A DNA stretch of 64,000 nt, taken from Thermoplasmata archaeon (lineage in GTDB: Archaea > Thermoplasmatota > Thermoplasmata > RBG-16-68-12 > SOIM01). Positions 1-8,697 of the stretch are shown here, piece after piece. Position numbers and translations under genes: made by a program. The notes below the pieces were generated by a model, which saw only the letters and a program-made list of their open reading frames with translations, was not told the origin of the DNA and searched no databases. Positions within the stretch are counted from its first letter, which is position 1, and each line of letters begins with the position of its first letter. Location of the stretch: the NCBI GenBank assembly GCA_023140195.1, contig JAGLME010000014.1, positions 81,656 through 145,655 of the forward strand. Reading direction: 5' to 3'.

Positions 1-151
1 GTAAAATATGAACGAAAGAATAAAAACATCGTCACATTCCGTGTGTTTCGACGAGACATATGTATTTCGTCACCTTTGGTTACGATATCAGAGAGAAATC
101 CAACGAAAACCGTTAAGTATTAATAAGTATGCGACGATTCGCTTATTGGTT

Positions 152-679
152 ATGAACATGACAGCTAGTTCCACTAAGAAAGACATTCCCTCGGAATTGG
201 CAACAAGATGGGAAGGGTTGGACCTCAAGCTTCTGCCAATAGACCAGATAGACATCCAAATCCTCTCCATGTTGAGGCTGAACTCCAGGGCCGCTAATAT
301 CGAGATTGCGAGGGAGCTGGAGATAAGTGAGGCGACTGTGAGGAGGAGGATAAAGAACCTCGAGGGGAAAGGGATCATCAAGGGATACAGTACATACATC
401 GATTACCAACTAATAGAGAATCCAGTCAAGGCATACGTCCACCTTGGCGTATCAAGCGAGAACAGGGACGACGTGGTGAAGAAGATAGTCGCGCACAACA
501 GGGCGGTTGCAGTGTATCGCGTTACCGGCGACTTCGAGATTCTCTGCGTGATGCTCTTCGTTGATATGTCGGAGATGCAGACATTCATCGATTCCTACCT
601 GAAGATGGACGGAATCAACAGAGTCCTGACCCAGATCGTAATGAGTCCATACAAGGGAGTTCCCTGGACAGGAGTCTGA
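152..679 (+). CDS. Lrp/AsnC family transcriptional regulator
   Basis: A 175-residue Lrp/AsnC-type protein. An N-terminal helix-turn-helix (about residues 32-72, containing SEATVRRRIKNLE) is followed by a RAM ligand-binding domain (about 85-165, with the typical RVTGDFEIL core). The open frame reaches back to position 8, but homology starts after the ATG at 152, and the DNA before it is A/T-rich and promoter-like, so I use 152. It lies 78 bases before hypB on the same strand. Members of this family bind amino acids or other small effectors and control nearby or distant genes. Control of the hyp genes is possible but is only inferred from position. Confidence 0.85.
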   Translation: MNMTASSTKKDIPSELATRWEGLDLKLLPIDQIDIQILSMLRLNSRAANIEIARELEISEATVRRRIKNLEGKGIIKGYSTYIDYQLIENPVKAYVHLGVSSENRDDVVKKIVAHNRAVAVYRVTGDFEILCVMLFVDMSEMQTFIDSYLKMDGINRVLTQIVMSPYKGVPWTGV

Positions 680-757
680 GCACACTTCGCATCAGGCCAA
701 GTGGGGACAAGGGGGAGGTTGAAAGGCGTATCGGCACCTTCTGATGGATGTTTGAAA

Positions 758-1408
758 ATGCACAAGACCGTCGACATCGATGTTGGCAAGGACATTTTGG
801 GCAGAAATAGAGAGTTGGCAAGGAAGAACCACACATTTCTGGTAGAGAAGGGTATCAGGTCCTTCGATTTCGTGGGGTCCATCGGCTCCGGCAAGACGCT
901 GCTGATTGAGGGGATCATAGAGCTTCTGAAAGAAAAGGGACTCCGAGCGGGGGTCATCGCCGGTGATGTTGCTGGAGAGGAGGACTACATGAGATTCAGG
1001 GAACACGGGGTCCCGGTAGTGAACGTCAACACTGGCAAGGAATGTCATCTCGACGCACATCTCGTTGAGCATGCACTGGACGAGATGAACCTGGATGACC
1101 TGGACGTGCTGTTCGTGGAGAATGTCGGGAACCTGGTGTGTCCGGGCGATTTTCCACTTGGTACGGATGTCAGGGCGGTAGTGGTTTCGGTTACGGAGGG
1201 GGACGACATGATCAAGAAGCATCCCGTGATATTCGCGTTATCCGACGTCATCGTGATCAACAAGATAGATCTGGCCGAGGCCATGGAGGTCGATCCAAAG
1301 GTATTACAGAATGATGCACATGCTCTGGGAACCAAAGCCGTGGTCGTACAGACCGATGCCAAACATGGAAAGGGAATAACCGAATTGATGGATGTACTCC
1401 AGATCTGA
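758..1408 (+). CDS. hypB: HypB, GTPase for nickel insertion into [NiFe] hydrogenase
   Basis: SIMIBI-class GTPase of about 216 residues that, with HypA, delivers nickel to the large subunit of [NiFe] hydrogenases. Visible motifs are the P-loop GSIGSGKT (40-47), the metal-site segment ECHLDAH, the switch/metal segment ENVGNLVCPGD and the guanine-specificity NKID. The ATG at 758 gives the family-like start MHKTVDIDVG. A GTG at 701 would add 19 residues that do not resemble the family. There is no His-rich nickel-storage N-terminus. It is first in hypB-hypF-hypC-hypA-hypD. Confidence 0.93.
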   Translation: MHKTVDIDVGKDILGRNRELARKNHTFLVEKGIRSFDFVGSIGSGKTLLIEGIIELLKEKGLRAGVIAGDVAGEEDYMRFREHGVPVVNVNTGKECHLDAHLVEHALDEMNLDDLDVLFVENVGNLVCPGDFPLGTDVRAVVVSVTEGDDMIKKHPVIFALSDVIVINKIDLAEAMEVDPKVLQNDAHALGTKAVVVQTDAKHGKGITELMDVLQI

Positions 1409-1419
1409 AAGAGAGGCGT

Positions 1420-3660
1420 TTGTACGTGATACTGAAGATATTCGGTGTCGTGCAGGGGGTGGGGTTCAGACCAACCGTTTTTCGCGTTGCCAACTCGATG
1501 GGTGCTGGAGGCTATGTCAAGAACAAAGGGTCATATGTGGAGGTCTGCATCGATGGAGATGCGGATGAGTTCATCGGGAGGCTGGAAGAAGAGCTTCCGG
1601 TGCTTTCCAAGATAGACCGGGTCGAGAAGGTCGAGAGCGAAACCGATACCGACTTCGATGGTTTTGTCATCCTTTCGAGCGAGGAAGGCAGGCGGGACCC
1701 GTCCATACCTCCGGACGTTGCCACCTGCGACAGCTGTTTGGACGAGTTGTTCGACCCGGGGAATAGAAGGTATATGTTCCCCTTCACTAACTGCACCGAT
1801 TGCGGTGCCAGGTTCTCTCTGATTGAGGATTTTCCCTACGACAGGAAACACACGTCCATGGGGGACTTCTCTCTGTGCGAGATCTGCAATGAAGAGTACA
1901 AGGAGCCACTGGACAAGAGGTTCCACGCTCAGACCATTTCATGTAGCGGTGACGGACCGGCATATGTTCTATACAACGGACGAGGCGACGTGATCGAAGA
2001 GGTGGATGCGGTAGCCACTTTCGCAAGGGAGATCGACTCCGGTAGGATTGGCGTGGCCAAGAGCTGGGGCGGCATGCACATCGTGAGCACCTTGGAGGCG
2101 ATATACGAGCTCAGGGAATGGTATGGGAGACCACATAAACCCTTTGCGGTAATGGTCAGGGACCTGGAGGTCGCCAGAGAATATGCGGAGTTTGGGGAGT
2201 ATGAGGAACGGCTTCTGACATCATTCCAGGCGCCGATTGTCCTTCTGCAGAAGAAACACGGAATTCATGATGAACTAATGGATGCCGTGTCTCCCGGTCT
2301 GGGCAACGTCGGGCTTTACCTTCCGTACACTGCCATCCAGCACATTCTTTTCCACCATGTTCAAAGCGACGCCCTCGTCATGACGTCCGCCAATCTTCCG
2401 GACGAGCCAATGCTCTGTAGGAACCAGGACGCCTACTCACTTGGTCTGGATCTTCACTTGTTACACAACCGCAGAATTGTGAGCCGCGTGGACGACTCGG
2501 TTCTGATCCCCTTCGAAGGGCGCAGACTGTTCATCCGGAAATCCAGAGGTTACGTCCCTGACCCTTTGAACGTTTTTCATGGACATAGTATTCTATCTCT
2601 GGGAGCTGAGGAGAACGTCACGGTCAGCATCTCAAAGGACGGGAAGGTCGTCACGTCCCAGTATATCGGGAACACAACGAGATATGAGGTTCAGAACTTC
2701 CTCAGGGAGAGTATTGACCGACTCCTAAGTCTGTTCGGAGTCCAGGAACTGGATGCTGTCGCCATCGATCTTCATCCGCAGTATTCCACCAGGAAGGTCG
2801 GGGAGGAGTTGGCGGACAAGCACGGAGTTGACGTTCTCGAGGTCCAACACCACTGGGCCCATGCTTCCAGCCTGATGGTCGACAACGGACGGGAAGCCCC
2901 CATCGTGTCTCTATCTGTTGACGGCGCCGGATACGGCACCGACGGGAAGATCTGGGGCGGGGAGGTCATTTACTCACAGATGGACTCGTTCGAGAGACTG
3001 GCGCACCTCGAGTACCTTCCTATGATCGGAGGTGATCTGGCAACAAAGGAACCCAGGAGGATTCTGTTTTCCATCTTCAAGCTACTTGGGATATCCAAGG
3101 ACTACTTCGGTCAGAAAGAATCTGAGGTTTTCGAGAAGGCTATGGACAGCTCACCACAGTCCTGCAGTCTGGGCAGGGTGTTGGACGCGCTTTCAGCATA
3201 CCTCGGTGTTTGTGACCGTATGACATACGATGGGGAGCCAGCCATCAAGCTTGAGCGATATCTGGACGCGGGGAAACCCACATATGAATTCGAGACTGAG
3301 ATCATCGGGTCGGACCCTTCCACAATCAGGACTCTTCCATTGTTTGACGGGCTAGACTCCATTGCCAAGGGGAAGGAGCTTTCAGAAAGAGAGAAGGCGG
3401 ACCTATCCAGATCCTTTGTAGAGGAGCTCATGAGGAGAATGGTGGAGGTCAGTGTCCTCAAAGCTCAGGAGAAAGACGTGAAGAGCATCGGACTCACTGG
3501 CGGGGTCTCTTACAGCCTTCCAATCGTACGGATGGTCGACCGTTTTGTCAAGAAGGCTGGTTTGGAATTGGTGCTTCATAACTCGGTCCCCAACGGGGAC
3601 GGGGGAATATCTGTCGGCCAGAACGCGATAGCAGGTAATCTTCTGCAGGATAGTGTTTAA
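1420..3660 (+). CDS. hypF: HypF, carbamoyltransferase of hydrogenase cyanide-ligand synthesis
   Basis: A 746-residue HypF, which turns carbamoyl phosphate into the thiocarboxamide on HypE that becomes the iron CN ligand. Domain order is acylphosphatase (1-88, with GVVQGVGFRP), a double zinc finger (103-178), a YrdC-like domain (about 190-370) and a Kae1-like domain (about 390-746, with HHWAHASS). The zinc pairs are C103/C106, C125/C128 and C153/C156, but the fourth pair reads CSGD (175-178), so its last Cys is Asp. The start is TTG at 1420, preceded by GAGAGG, 11 bases after hypB. Confidence 0.95.
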   Translation: MYVILKIFGVVQGVGFRPTVFRVANSMGAGGYVKNKGSYVEVCIDGDADEFIGRLEEELPVLSKIDRVEKVESETDTDFDGFVILSSEEGRRDPSIPPDVATCDSCLDELFDPGNRRYMFPFTNCTDCGARFSLIEDFPYDRKHTSMGDFSLCEICNEEYKEPLDKRFHAQTISCSGDGPAYVLYNGRGDVIEEVDAVATFAREIDSGRIGVAKSWGGMHIVSTLEAIYELREWYGRPHKPFAVMVRDLEVAREYAEFGEYEERLLTSFQAPIVLLQKKHGIHDELMDAVSPGLGNVGLYLPYTAIQHILFHHVQSDALVMTSANLPDEPMLCRNQDAYSLGLDLHLLHNRRIVSRVDDSVLIPFEGRRLFIRKSRGYVPDPLNVFHGHSILSLGAEENVTVSISKDGKVVTSQYIGNTTRYEVQNFLRESIDRLLSLFGVQELDAVAIDLHPQYSTRKVGEELADKHGVDVLEVQHHWAHASSLMVDNGREAPIVSLSVDGAGYGTDGKIWGGEVIYSQMDSFERLAHLEYLPMIGGDLATKEPRRILFSIFKLLGISKDYFGQKESEVFEKAMDSSPQSCSLGRVLDALSAYLGVCDRMTYDGEPAIKLERYLDAGKPTYEFETEIIGSDPSTIRTLPLFDGLDSIAKGKELSEREKADLSRSFVEELMRRMVEVSVLKAQEKDVKSIGLTGGVSYSLPIVRMVDRFVKKAGLELVLHNSVPNGDGGISVGQNAIAGNLLQDSV

Positions 3661-3685
3661 TATGTCCCTCATATTGTTCGGTCTG

Positions 3686-3907
3686 ATGTGTCTGGCTGTC
3701 CCGGCTAAGGTTGTTCGGATCAAGGGCGATGTAGCTGAGGTCGATTTTGGAGGAGTGGTGAAAGAGGCAAACGTATCCCTCGTTGACACCAAGGTCGGCG
3801 AATACGTTATCATCCATGCCGGATACGCAATTCAAACCCTCGACAAGAAAGAGGCAGAGGAGACCCTGGAGATGTTCCGGGAGATCCTGGGAGATTCCCA
3901 TGCATGA
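3686..3907 (+). CDS. hypC: HypC, hydrogenase assembly chaperone
   Basis: A 73-residue HypC/HupF-family chaperone that works with HypD to carry the Fe(CN)2CO unit to the hydrogenase large subunit. The start is set by the MCLAVPAKV motif, in which the Cys after the initiator Met is the essential residue. An upstream in-frame ATG would add 11 residues and bury that Cys. A central AEVDFGGV beta strand matches the family. It begins 25 bases after hypF ends and overlaps hypA by 8 bases. Confidence 0.93.
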   Translation: MCLAVPAKVVRIKGDVAEVDFGGVVKEANVSLVDTKVGEYVIIHAGYAIQTLDKKEAEETLEMFREILGDSHA

Positions 3908-4277
3908 ATTCTCGGTCATGTCCGATGTCATGGAGGCCCTCAAAGAGGAGTCCCTCAAACACAGTTTCAAAGGAGTGAAGGAGGTTGTTCTGGAAGTTGG
4001 TGTATTGACCTTCCTGGCCCATGAGCAGTTGAGATTCTCTTACAAGGTGCTCTCTGAAGGGACGGTCTTCGACGGTTCGGAGCTCTCCATCGAGGACAGG
4101 CCAGCCATGATACGATGCGAATCGTGCGGTTATGAAGGAGAGGGAGGTTTCAGAGATGAACCAGGATTCCATCGGGTCATGCCCACCTTCTCTTGTCCCA
4201 AGTGCGACGAACCGACATCGGTCGTGTCTGGAAATGAATGCATAATCAGAAGAATAGTGGCGGATGTAGAGGAATGA
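3900..4277 (+). CDS. hypA: HypA, nickel and zinc-binding hydrogenase maturation factor
   Basis: A 125-residue HypA that partners HypB in nickel delivery. The start MHEFSV places the nickel-binding His at position 2. A zinc site is formed by C73/C76 (RCESCG) and C99/C102 (SCPKC). The frame is open further upstream, but this part only shadows hypC, and the family start is clear. It overlaps hypC by 8 bases and hypD by 4 (ATGA), indicating translational coupling. Confidence 0.94.
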   Translation: MHEFSVMSDVMEALKEESLKHSFKGVKEVVLEVGVLTFLAHEQLRFSYKVLSEGTVFDGSELSIEDRPAMIRCESCGYEGEGGFRDEPGFHRVMPTFSCPKCDEPTSVVSGNECIIRRIVADVEE

Positions 4278-5356
4278 AGTACCAGTACCGAGATCGAGAG
4301 ATGGGCGAGAGGATACTCCAGAAGATCGGAGATCTCGACCTTGAACTGACGCTCATGCATGTGTGTGGTACCCATCAAGACACTCTGATAAGACACGGTT
4401 TGCAGGGGTTGTTGGCAGATGTGGGCGTCGATATCAGGCAGGGCCCTGGGTGTCCTGTGTGTGTGACAACTCCCAAGGAGATTGAAGAATCACTGCTACT
4501 TGCCAAGAACGGGAAGACTATCCTGGTCTTCGGGGACATGTTGAAGGTCCCCGGTGCTTCCTCATCCCTTTCCCAGGCAAAGACCGAAGGGTGCGACGTG
4601 CGTGTCGTGTACGGCGTGGACGACGGCGTGAGGATCGCCAGAGGAATTGACAACGATTGTGTCTTCATGAGCATCGGGTTCGAGACAACCACTCCGAGCT
4701 CCGCTGCGGCGTTGAAGGCCAAGACACCGGACAACTTCTACGTCCTTACATGCAACAGGTTGGTCCCCCCAGCGCTCAAGGCGATTGTACAGATGGGAGA
4801 GATCCGCCTGGACGGCCTCATCGAGCCCGGCCACGTCAGTACAATCATTGGATCCGAACCATACAGGTTCATCTCAGAGGAGTACGGAATTCCTCAGGTC
4901 ATAGCAGGCTTCGAACCGTTGGACCTTCTGATGGGAGTCTACATGCTTGCCAAACAGAAGATGAAAGGCGAATCCAAGGTGGAGATCGAGTACACAAGGG
5001 CCGTTCGTGAAGAAGGCAACCCAAAAGCCGTGGAGGTCATGGACTCGGTTTTCGAACCCACAGATGTGAAGTGGAGAGGTTTCCCCGTCATACCTGATAG
5101 TGGGCAGGAGCTTCGAGAGGAGTACGGATCTAAGAACGCCAGATTGGTGTTCGAGGATATACTGGCGGAACTCGAGGGAAGAGAGTTCCCAGAACCTGAA
5201 GGTTGTCTTTGTGGCGAGGTTCTCAGGGGTATCGTGACCTCAGATGAATGTCCGCTCTTCGGTACAGCATGCACACCTGAATCCCCGGTCGGGCCTTGCA
5301 TGGTCAGCGCTGAGGGAAGCTGTAACATCGTGTACAAATATGGAAAGATGGGCTAA
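4274..5356 (+). CDS. hypD: HypD, Fe-S scaffold for the Fe(CN)2CO cofactor
   Basis: A 360-residue HypD carrying the redox-active cysteines and the [4Fe-4S] cluster on which the cyanide and CO-ligated iron is built. Motifs seen: HVCGTHQDT, GPGCPVCVT, SIGFETTTP, the GFEPLD segment and a C-terminal Cys-rich region (CLCGEVLRG, CPLFGTAC, GPCMVS). The ATG at 4274 overlaps the hypA stop in an ATGA. Its TAA shares bases with the convergent hypE stop. Confidence 0.95.
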   Translation: MKYQYRDREMGERILQKIGDLDLELTLMHVCGTHQDTLIRHGLQGLLADVGVDIRQGPGCPVCVTTPKEIEESLLLAKNGKTILVFGDMLKVPGASSSLSQAKTEGCDVRVVYGVDDGVRIARGIDNDCVFMSIGFETTTPSSAAALKAKTPDNFYVLTCNRLVPPALKAIVQMGEIRLDGLIEPGHVSTIIGSEPYRFISEEYGIPQVIAGFEPLDLLMGVYMLAKQKMKGESKVEIEYTRAVREEGNPKAVEVMDSVFEPTDVKWRGFPVIPDSGQELREEYGSKNARLVFEDILAELEGREFPEPEGCLCGEVLRGIVTSDECPLFGTACTPESPVGPCMVSAEGSCNIVYKYGKMG

Positions 5357-6420
5357 CATATTCTTGGGACTGGATCCCCAGCTGGCATGTCCACAATCCG
5401 CTTGCCGCCGACAAGCGTTTCCATCACCACACCCTTTATTTCCTTCCTGGCTTCGCCGATGATTGCAGCTTTCTTGCCAGGTTCGGTACCTTGAAGGATC
5501 TTGAGGACGTCATCAGCTTTTTCTTTGACCACAGCGATGGCCACTTTGCCTTCGTTCCCTATTGTCAGAGGATCCATGCCGAGCATCTCGCAAGCCGATG
5601 TCACTCCCTCCGTCATGGGGATGTTCTCCTCACGTATCAGGATTCCAACCTTCGATTTCTCGCTCCACTCGTTCAGGCAGTTCGCCAGTCCTCCCCTCGT
5701 CGGGTCCTTCATTGTGACTATCCCGCCTTCCTCCAGGCCCAACGAGATCATTTTGTTGAGGGGGTAGATGTCGCTCTCAACAGCTCCTTCGAACCCGTAC
5801 CCCTCTCGCTTGGAGAGTATGGTAACCCCGTGATCGCCCATGGTGCCTGAGACGATTATCACATCCCCATCCCGCACATTGGAATCCTTGATCCAGTTCT
5901 CATTGAACTCGCGGAACCGTTTAACAACCTCGATGTCCCTCTCCAGCCTCTCTCCCCCAAAGCCAATTCCCGACGTGTTAACGAAGATACCGTCCATTGC
6001 CCCTCTTTCGACCACCTTGGTGTCTCCCGTGACGACTGGAACTCCGGCCAGCTTGCAGGTGTCGCTCATGCTCTTCAGGACTGTCTCCAGATCATCGATC
6101 GGAAAACCCTCTTGGAGTATCAGGGCACAGGAGATGGCTGCCGGGTCAGCTCCGACCACCGAGAGGTCGTTCACCGTTCCCGCAACGGCAAGGCTCCCGA
6201 TGTCACCTCCCGGGAAGAACAACGGCTGAACAACATATGAGTCCGTGCTGAAAACAACCCCACCCACGGCAGCCGAATCATCCAGCTCTTCCAAGGCGAT
6301 CTCCACTTCAGGCAGATCCTTGCTTCCGCCCAGGTTCTTGAGGATGCTTTCCTTTATAAGCTTCCCCATGAGCGATCCGCCCGCTCCATGGGCCATTGTT
6401 ATGAGCCTCTTCTGAGCCAT
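5353..6420 (-). CDS. hypE: HypE, dehydratase making the cyanide ligand
   Basis: A 355-residue PurM/AIRS-family protein. HypF carbamoylates its C-terminal Cys, and HypE dehydrates the product in an ATP-dependent step to give the thiocyanate donor. The AHGAGGSLMG N-terminus, the GDTKVVERG and DPTRGGL motifs and the diagnostic C-terminal PRIC are all present. It is on the opposite strand from hypBFCAD, tail to tail, and its TAG overlaps the hypD TAA. It needs its own promoter, in the A/T-rich 6421-6530 gap shared with the divergent PAC2 gene. Confidence 0.95.
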   Translation of the reverse strand: MAQKRLITMAHGAGGSLMGKLIKESILKNLGGSKDLPEVEIALEELDDSAAVGGVVFSTDSYVVQPLFFPGGDIGSLAVAGTVNDLSVVGADPAAISCALILQEGFPIDDLETVLKSMSDTCKLAGVPVVTGDTKVVERGAMDGIFVNTSGIGFGGERLERDIEVVKRFREFNENWIKDSNVRDGDVIIVSGTMGDHGVTILSKREGYGFEGAVESDIYPLNKMISLGLEEGGIVTMKDPTRGGLANCLNEWSEKSKVGILIREENIPMTEGVTSACEMLGMDPLTIGNEGKVAIAVVKEKADDVLKILQGTEPGKKAAIIGEARKEIKGVVMETLVGGKRIVDMPAGDPVPRIC

Positions 6421-6535
6421 GATCGCACCCGTTCAGTGCTAATCGCACATGTTGTTATATGATTTGTGATTGGACTCCGGCTGAGAAAGATTAATTAGCT
6501 CTCTGGGAGTTGCAGTTAAAGAAAGGGGGTCGAAC

Positions 6536-7270
6536 TTGGCCATTGAGATCGAAATCAGGAAATTCAAGAGCATGAACCTGACTGGAGGTACCGTTCTGGA
6601 GGCCTTTCCCAGCGTTGGACTTGTGAGCACCATCGCGTCTAGCTACTTGATCTCCACGCTTGAGCTGGATCAGATATGCGCTCTGGAATCAGAGCATTTC
6701 CCTCCCGTGTCCATGGTGTACTCGACCAAGCCCAAGTTCCCGGCTCGGATCTACGCCCGAGAAGACATCAAGCTGGCCGTTTTCATTTCCGAGTTCCCTC
6801 CGCACACAATGCTCCACAGGCCGTTGGCGAAGAGACTTCTTTCATGGTCCATGGATCAGAGGTGCAGGAGAATACTGTCCCTTGAAGGACTTCCCAAACC
6901 GGGGTCCGATGATGTGGAACCTGAACTGAAGGGAGTCGGGAGCATCGATGCGGCAAGGGAGGAGCTAGATAAGAGCGGCATTGAACAGATGGAGATCGGG
7001 ATGATCCCTGGTGTGTCCGGCGTGCTGCTGAACGAGGGGAGATGGGTGGGTTTCAATGTCATAGGCCTTCTTGCGGACTCGATTCCGGGTCAACCGGACG
7101 CCTTAGCTGCGGCCAAGCTGGTCGATGGCGTAAACAGACTGATTCCTGAGGTAGAGATTGAATCCGAACCTCTTCTGAAGCAGGTCGCCGAGATGGAGGC
7201 GTACCTGAACACTTTGAGGAAGCAGGCTGAACCTGCAATGAGTGAGCAAGTCGTGCAGATGTTCAGGTAA
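6536..7270 (+). CDS. PAC2 family protein (proteasome assembly chaperone-like)
   Basis: A 244-residue archaeal PAC2-family protein. The family is related to eukaryotic proteasome assembly chaperone 2, but the archaeal members lack a settled function. The core is visible as the VLEAFPSVGLVSTIASSYLI N-terminus and the GMIPGVSGVLLNEG and PDALAAAKLVDG segments. The start is TTG at 6536 with GGGGGTC 8 bases upstream. It is divergent from hypE, with a TATA-like AGATTAATTAG about 45 bases before the start. Confidence 0.85.
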   Translation: MAIEIEIRKFKSMNLTGGTVLEAFPSVGLVSTIASSYLISTLELDQICALESEHFPPVSMVYSTKPKFPARIYAREDIKLAVFISEFPPHTMLHRPLAKRLLSWSMDQRCRRILSLEGLPKPGSDDVEPELKGVGSIDAAREELDKSGIEQMEIGMIPGVSGVLLNEGRWVGFNVIGLLADSIPGQPDALAAAKLVDGVNRLIPEVEIESEPLLKQVAEMEAYLNTLRKQAEPAMSEQVVQMFR

Positions 7271-8014
7271 CTAGACCATCAGGTATCCACCGTTCGCGTG
7301 CAGTGTCTCCCCTGTCATGTAACTGGACTCTTCTGAGACCAGGAACGAGACGACCGAAGCTATCTCCTCCGGTTGTCCGACCTTGCGAACAGGAGTCGTT
7401 TCTATTCTCCCCCGTCTCTGCTCTGGTGAATCGTATGCGATTATCTCCGTCTCTATTGCTCCAGGTGCAACGGCGTTCACCCTAATGCCCTGGGGAGACA
7501 GCTCAAGTGCAAGCGATTTGGTGAATGCGATCACGGCCGACTTGGAGGCCGCATAATGAGCTCCGTGGGATGTACCCTTGAACCCAAGCATCGATGATAT
7601 GTTCACTATGTTCCCCTCTTCTCTCTCAAGCATTTCTGGGACCACAGCCTTAGCACAATTGAAGCATCCGGTCAGATTGACATCGATAGTTCTCTGCCAG
7701 TCATCCAGTGACAGGTCCGAGAAGGTTCTCCTTTGATAGATCCCGGCGTTGTTGACCAATACCCCGATCTGTCCGAGGTCGTTGCCAATGTCAGAGACCA
7801 TCTTCTCCACTGCTTCAGAATCCGCCACGTCGGCCTTGTAAGACATTGCCTTCCATCCCTTCTCCTCGATCCTAGCCGTGACCTCATCGGCTCCATCCTG
7901 GTTGCTCAAGAAGTTGACCGCAACGTCATACCCGTCCAAAGCAAGCCTCAGGGCGATCACCCTTCCAATACCCCTCGAAGCACCTGTGACCAGTGCTACC
8001 TCATTCTCAGACAT
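7271..8014 (-). CDS. SDR-family oxidoreductase (FabG-like)
   Basis: A 247-residue short-chain dehydrogenase/reductase. It shows the cofactor motif TGASRGIG, the NNAG motif, a catalytic Ser in NISSMLG and the active-site YAASK. The frame extends 10 residues upstream, but MSENEVALVTG at 8014 is the normal family start. It most resembles 3-oxoacyl-ACP reductase types, but SDR substrates cannot be read from sequence. It is the last gene of the leftward lipoylation operon, 59 bases after the MBL gene. A role in supplying octanoyl precursors is only conjecture. Confidence 0.82.
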   Translation of the reverse strand: MSENEVALVTGASRGIGRVIALRLALDGYDVAVNFLSNQDGADEVTARIEEKGWKAMSYKADVADSEAVEKMVSDIGNDLGQIGVLVNNAGIYQRRTFSDLSLDDWQRTIDVNLTGCFNCAKAVVPEMLEREEGNIVNISSMLGFKGTSHGAHYAASKSAVIAFTKSLALELSPQGIRVNAVAPGAIETEIIAYDSPEQRRGRIETTPVRKVGQPEEIASVVSFLVSEESSYMTGETLHANGGYLMV

Positions 8015-8073
8015 CCACCTGCCCCCGGACGGAAATGTGGCCACAAGATAAAAAGATGGAGGTGTTGAGCCGG

Positions 8074-8688
8074 TCAGGGTTCCAGCATGAACTGGACGAA
8101 CTCCTGGACCGTCCTGGGTTCAAGGGTGTAGTTGCCTCTCTTCTGATTGCCGAGGGAATCGTGCGGAAGAGGACCATAATCGTGTCCTGGATAGACCTCC
8201 AGATCATCATCCATCTTCGCTATCTTGTTGAAAAGGCTGTCCCACAGCTGTTCCGAGCTACCGCCACCAATATCCGTTCTGCCACACTCGTTGATGAAGA
8301 GTGTATCACCCGTGAAGAGGTTCTTGCCGATTATGACGCAAATGCTGTCTGGACTGTGACCAGGTGTGTGAATTATCTTAACATCGACATCTCCAATCTT
8401 CAGAACGTCCCCATCATTGACACTGATGTCCGACGAACTGGCACTGCTCACATGTTTGACTATGCCGGCCCCAGTACTGGCCGCTATCTCCGCGTTCCCA
8501 CCCGTGTGATCTCCGTGACCGTGGGTGTTGATCACGTACTTGACCTTGACTCCTCTTTGGGCGACCGAGTCCAGTATCTTCTTTGCCATGCCCGATGGAT
8601 CGATAACCACACCCTCTTTGCTGGTCTCATCAGCAACAATATACGCGAAGTTGTCTCCAAAGCCTCCCTTCATCTGCTCGAGCATCAT
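8074..8688 (-). CDS. MBL-fold metallohydrolase (glyoxalase II-like)
   Basis: A 204-residue metallo-beta-lactamase fold hydrolase with the dinuclear metal motif THGHGDHTGG, further ligands in HTPGHSPDS and FTGDTLF, and a C-terminal PGHDYG. Size and motifs match the glyoxalase II / persulfide dioxygenase-like branch, typically thioester or per-thiol hydrolases. It starts 9 bases after the lplA stop, so it is very likely co-transcribed with the lipoate genes. Confidence 0.84.
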   Translation of the reverse strand: MMLEQMKGGFGDNFAYIVADETSKEGVVIDPSGMAKKILDSVAQRGVKVKYVINTHGHGDHTGGNAEIAASTGAGIVKHVSSASSSDISVNDGDVLKIGDVDVKIIHTPGHSPDSICVIIGKNLFTGDTLFINECGRTDIGGGSSEQLWDSLFNKIAKMDDDLEVYPGHDYGPLPHDSLGNQKRGNYTLEPRTVQEFVQFMLEP

Positions 8689-8697
8689 CTGGGGTCA

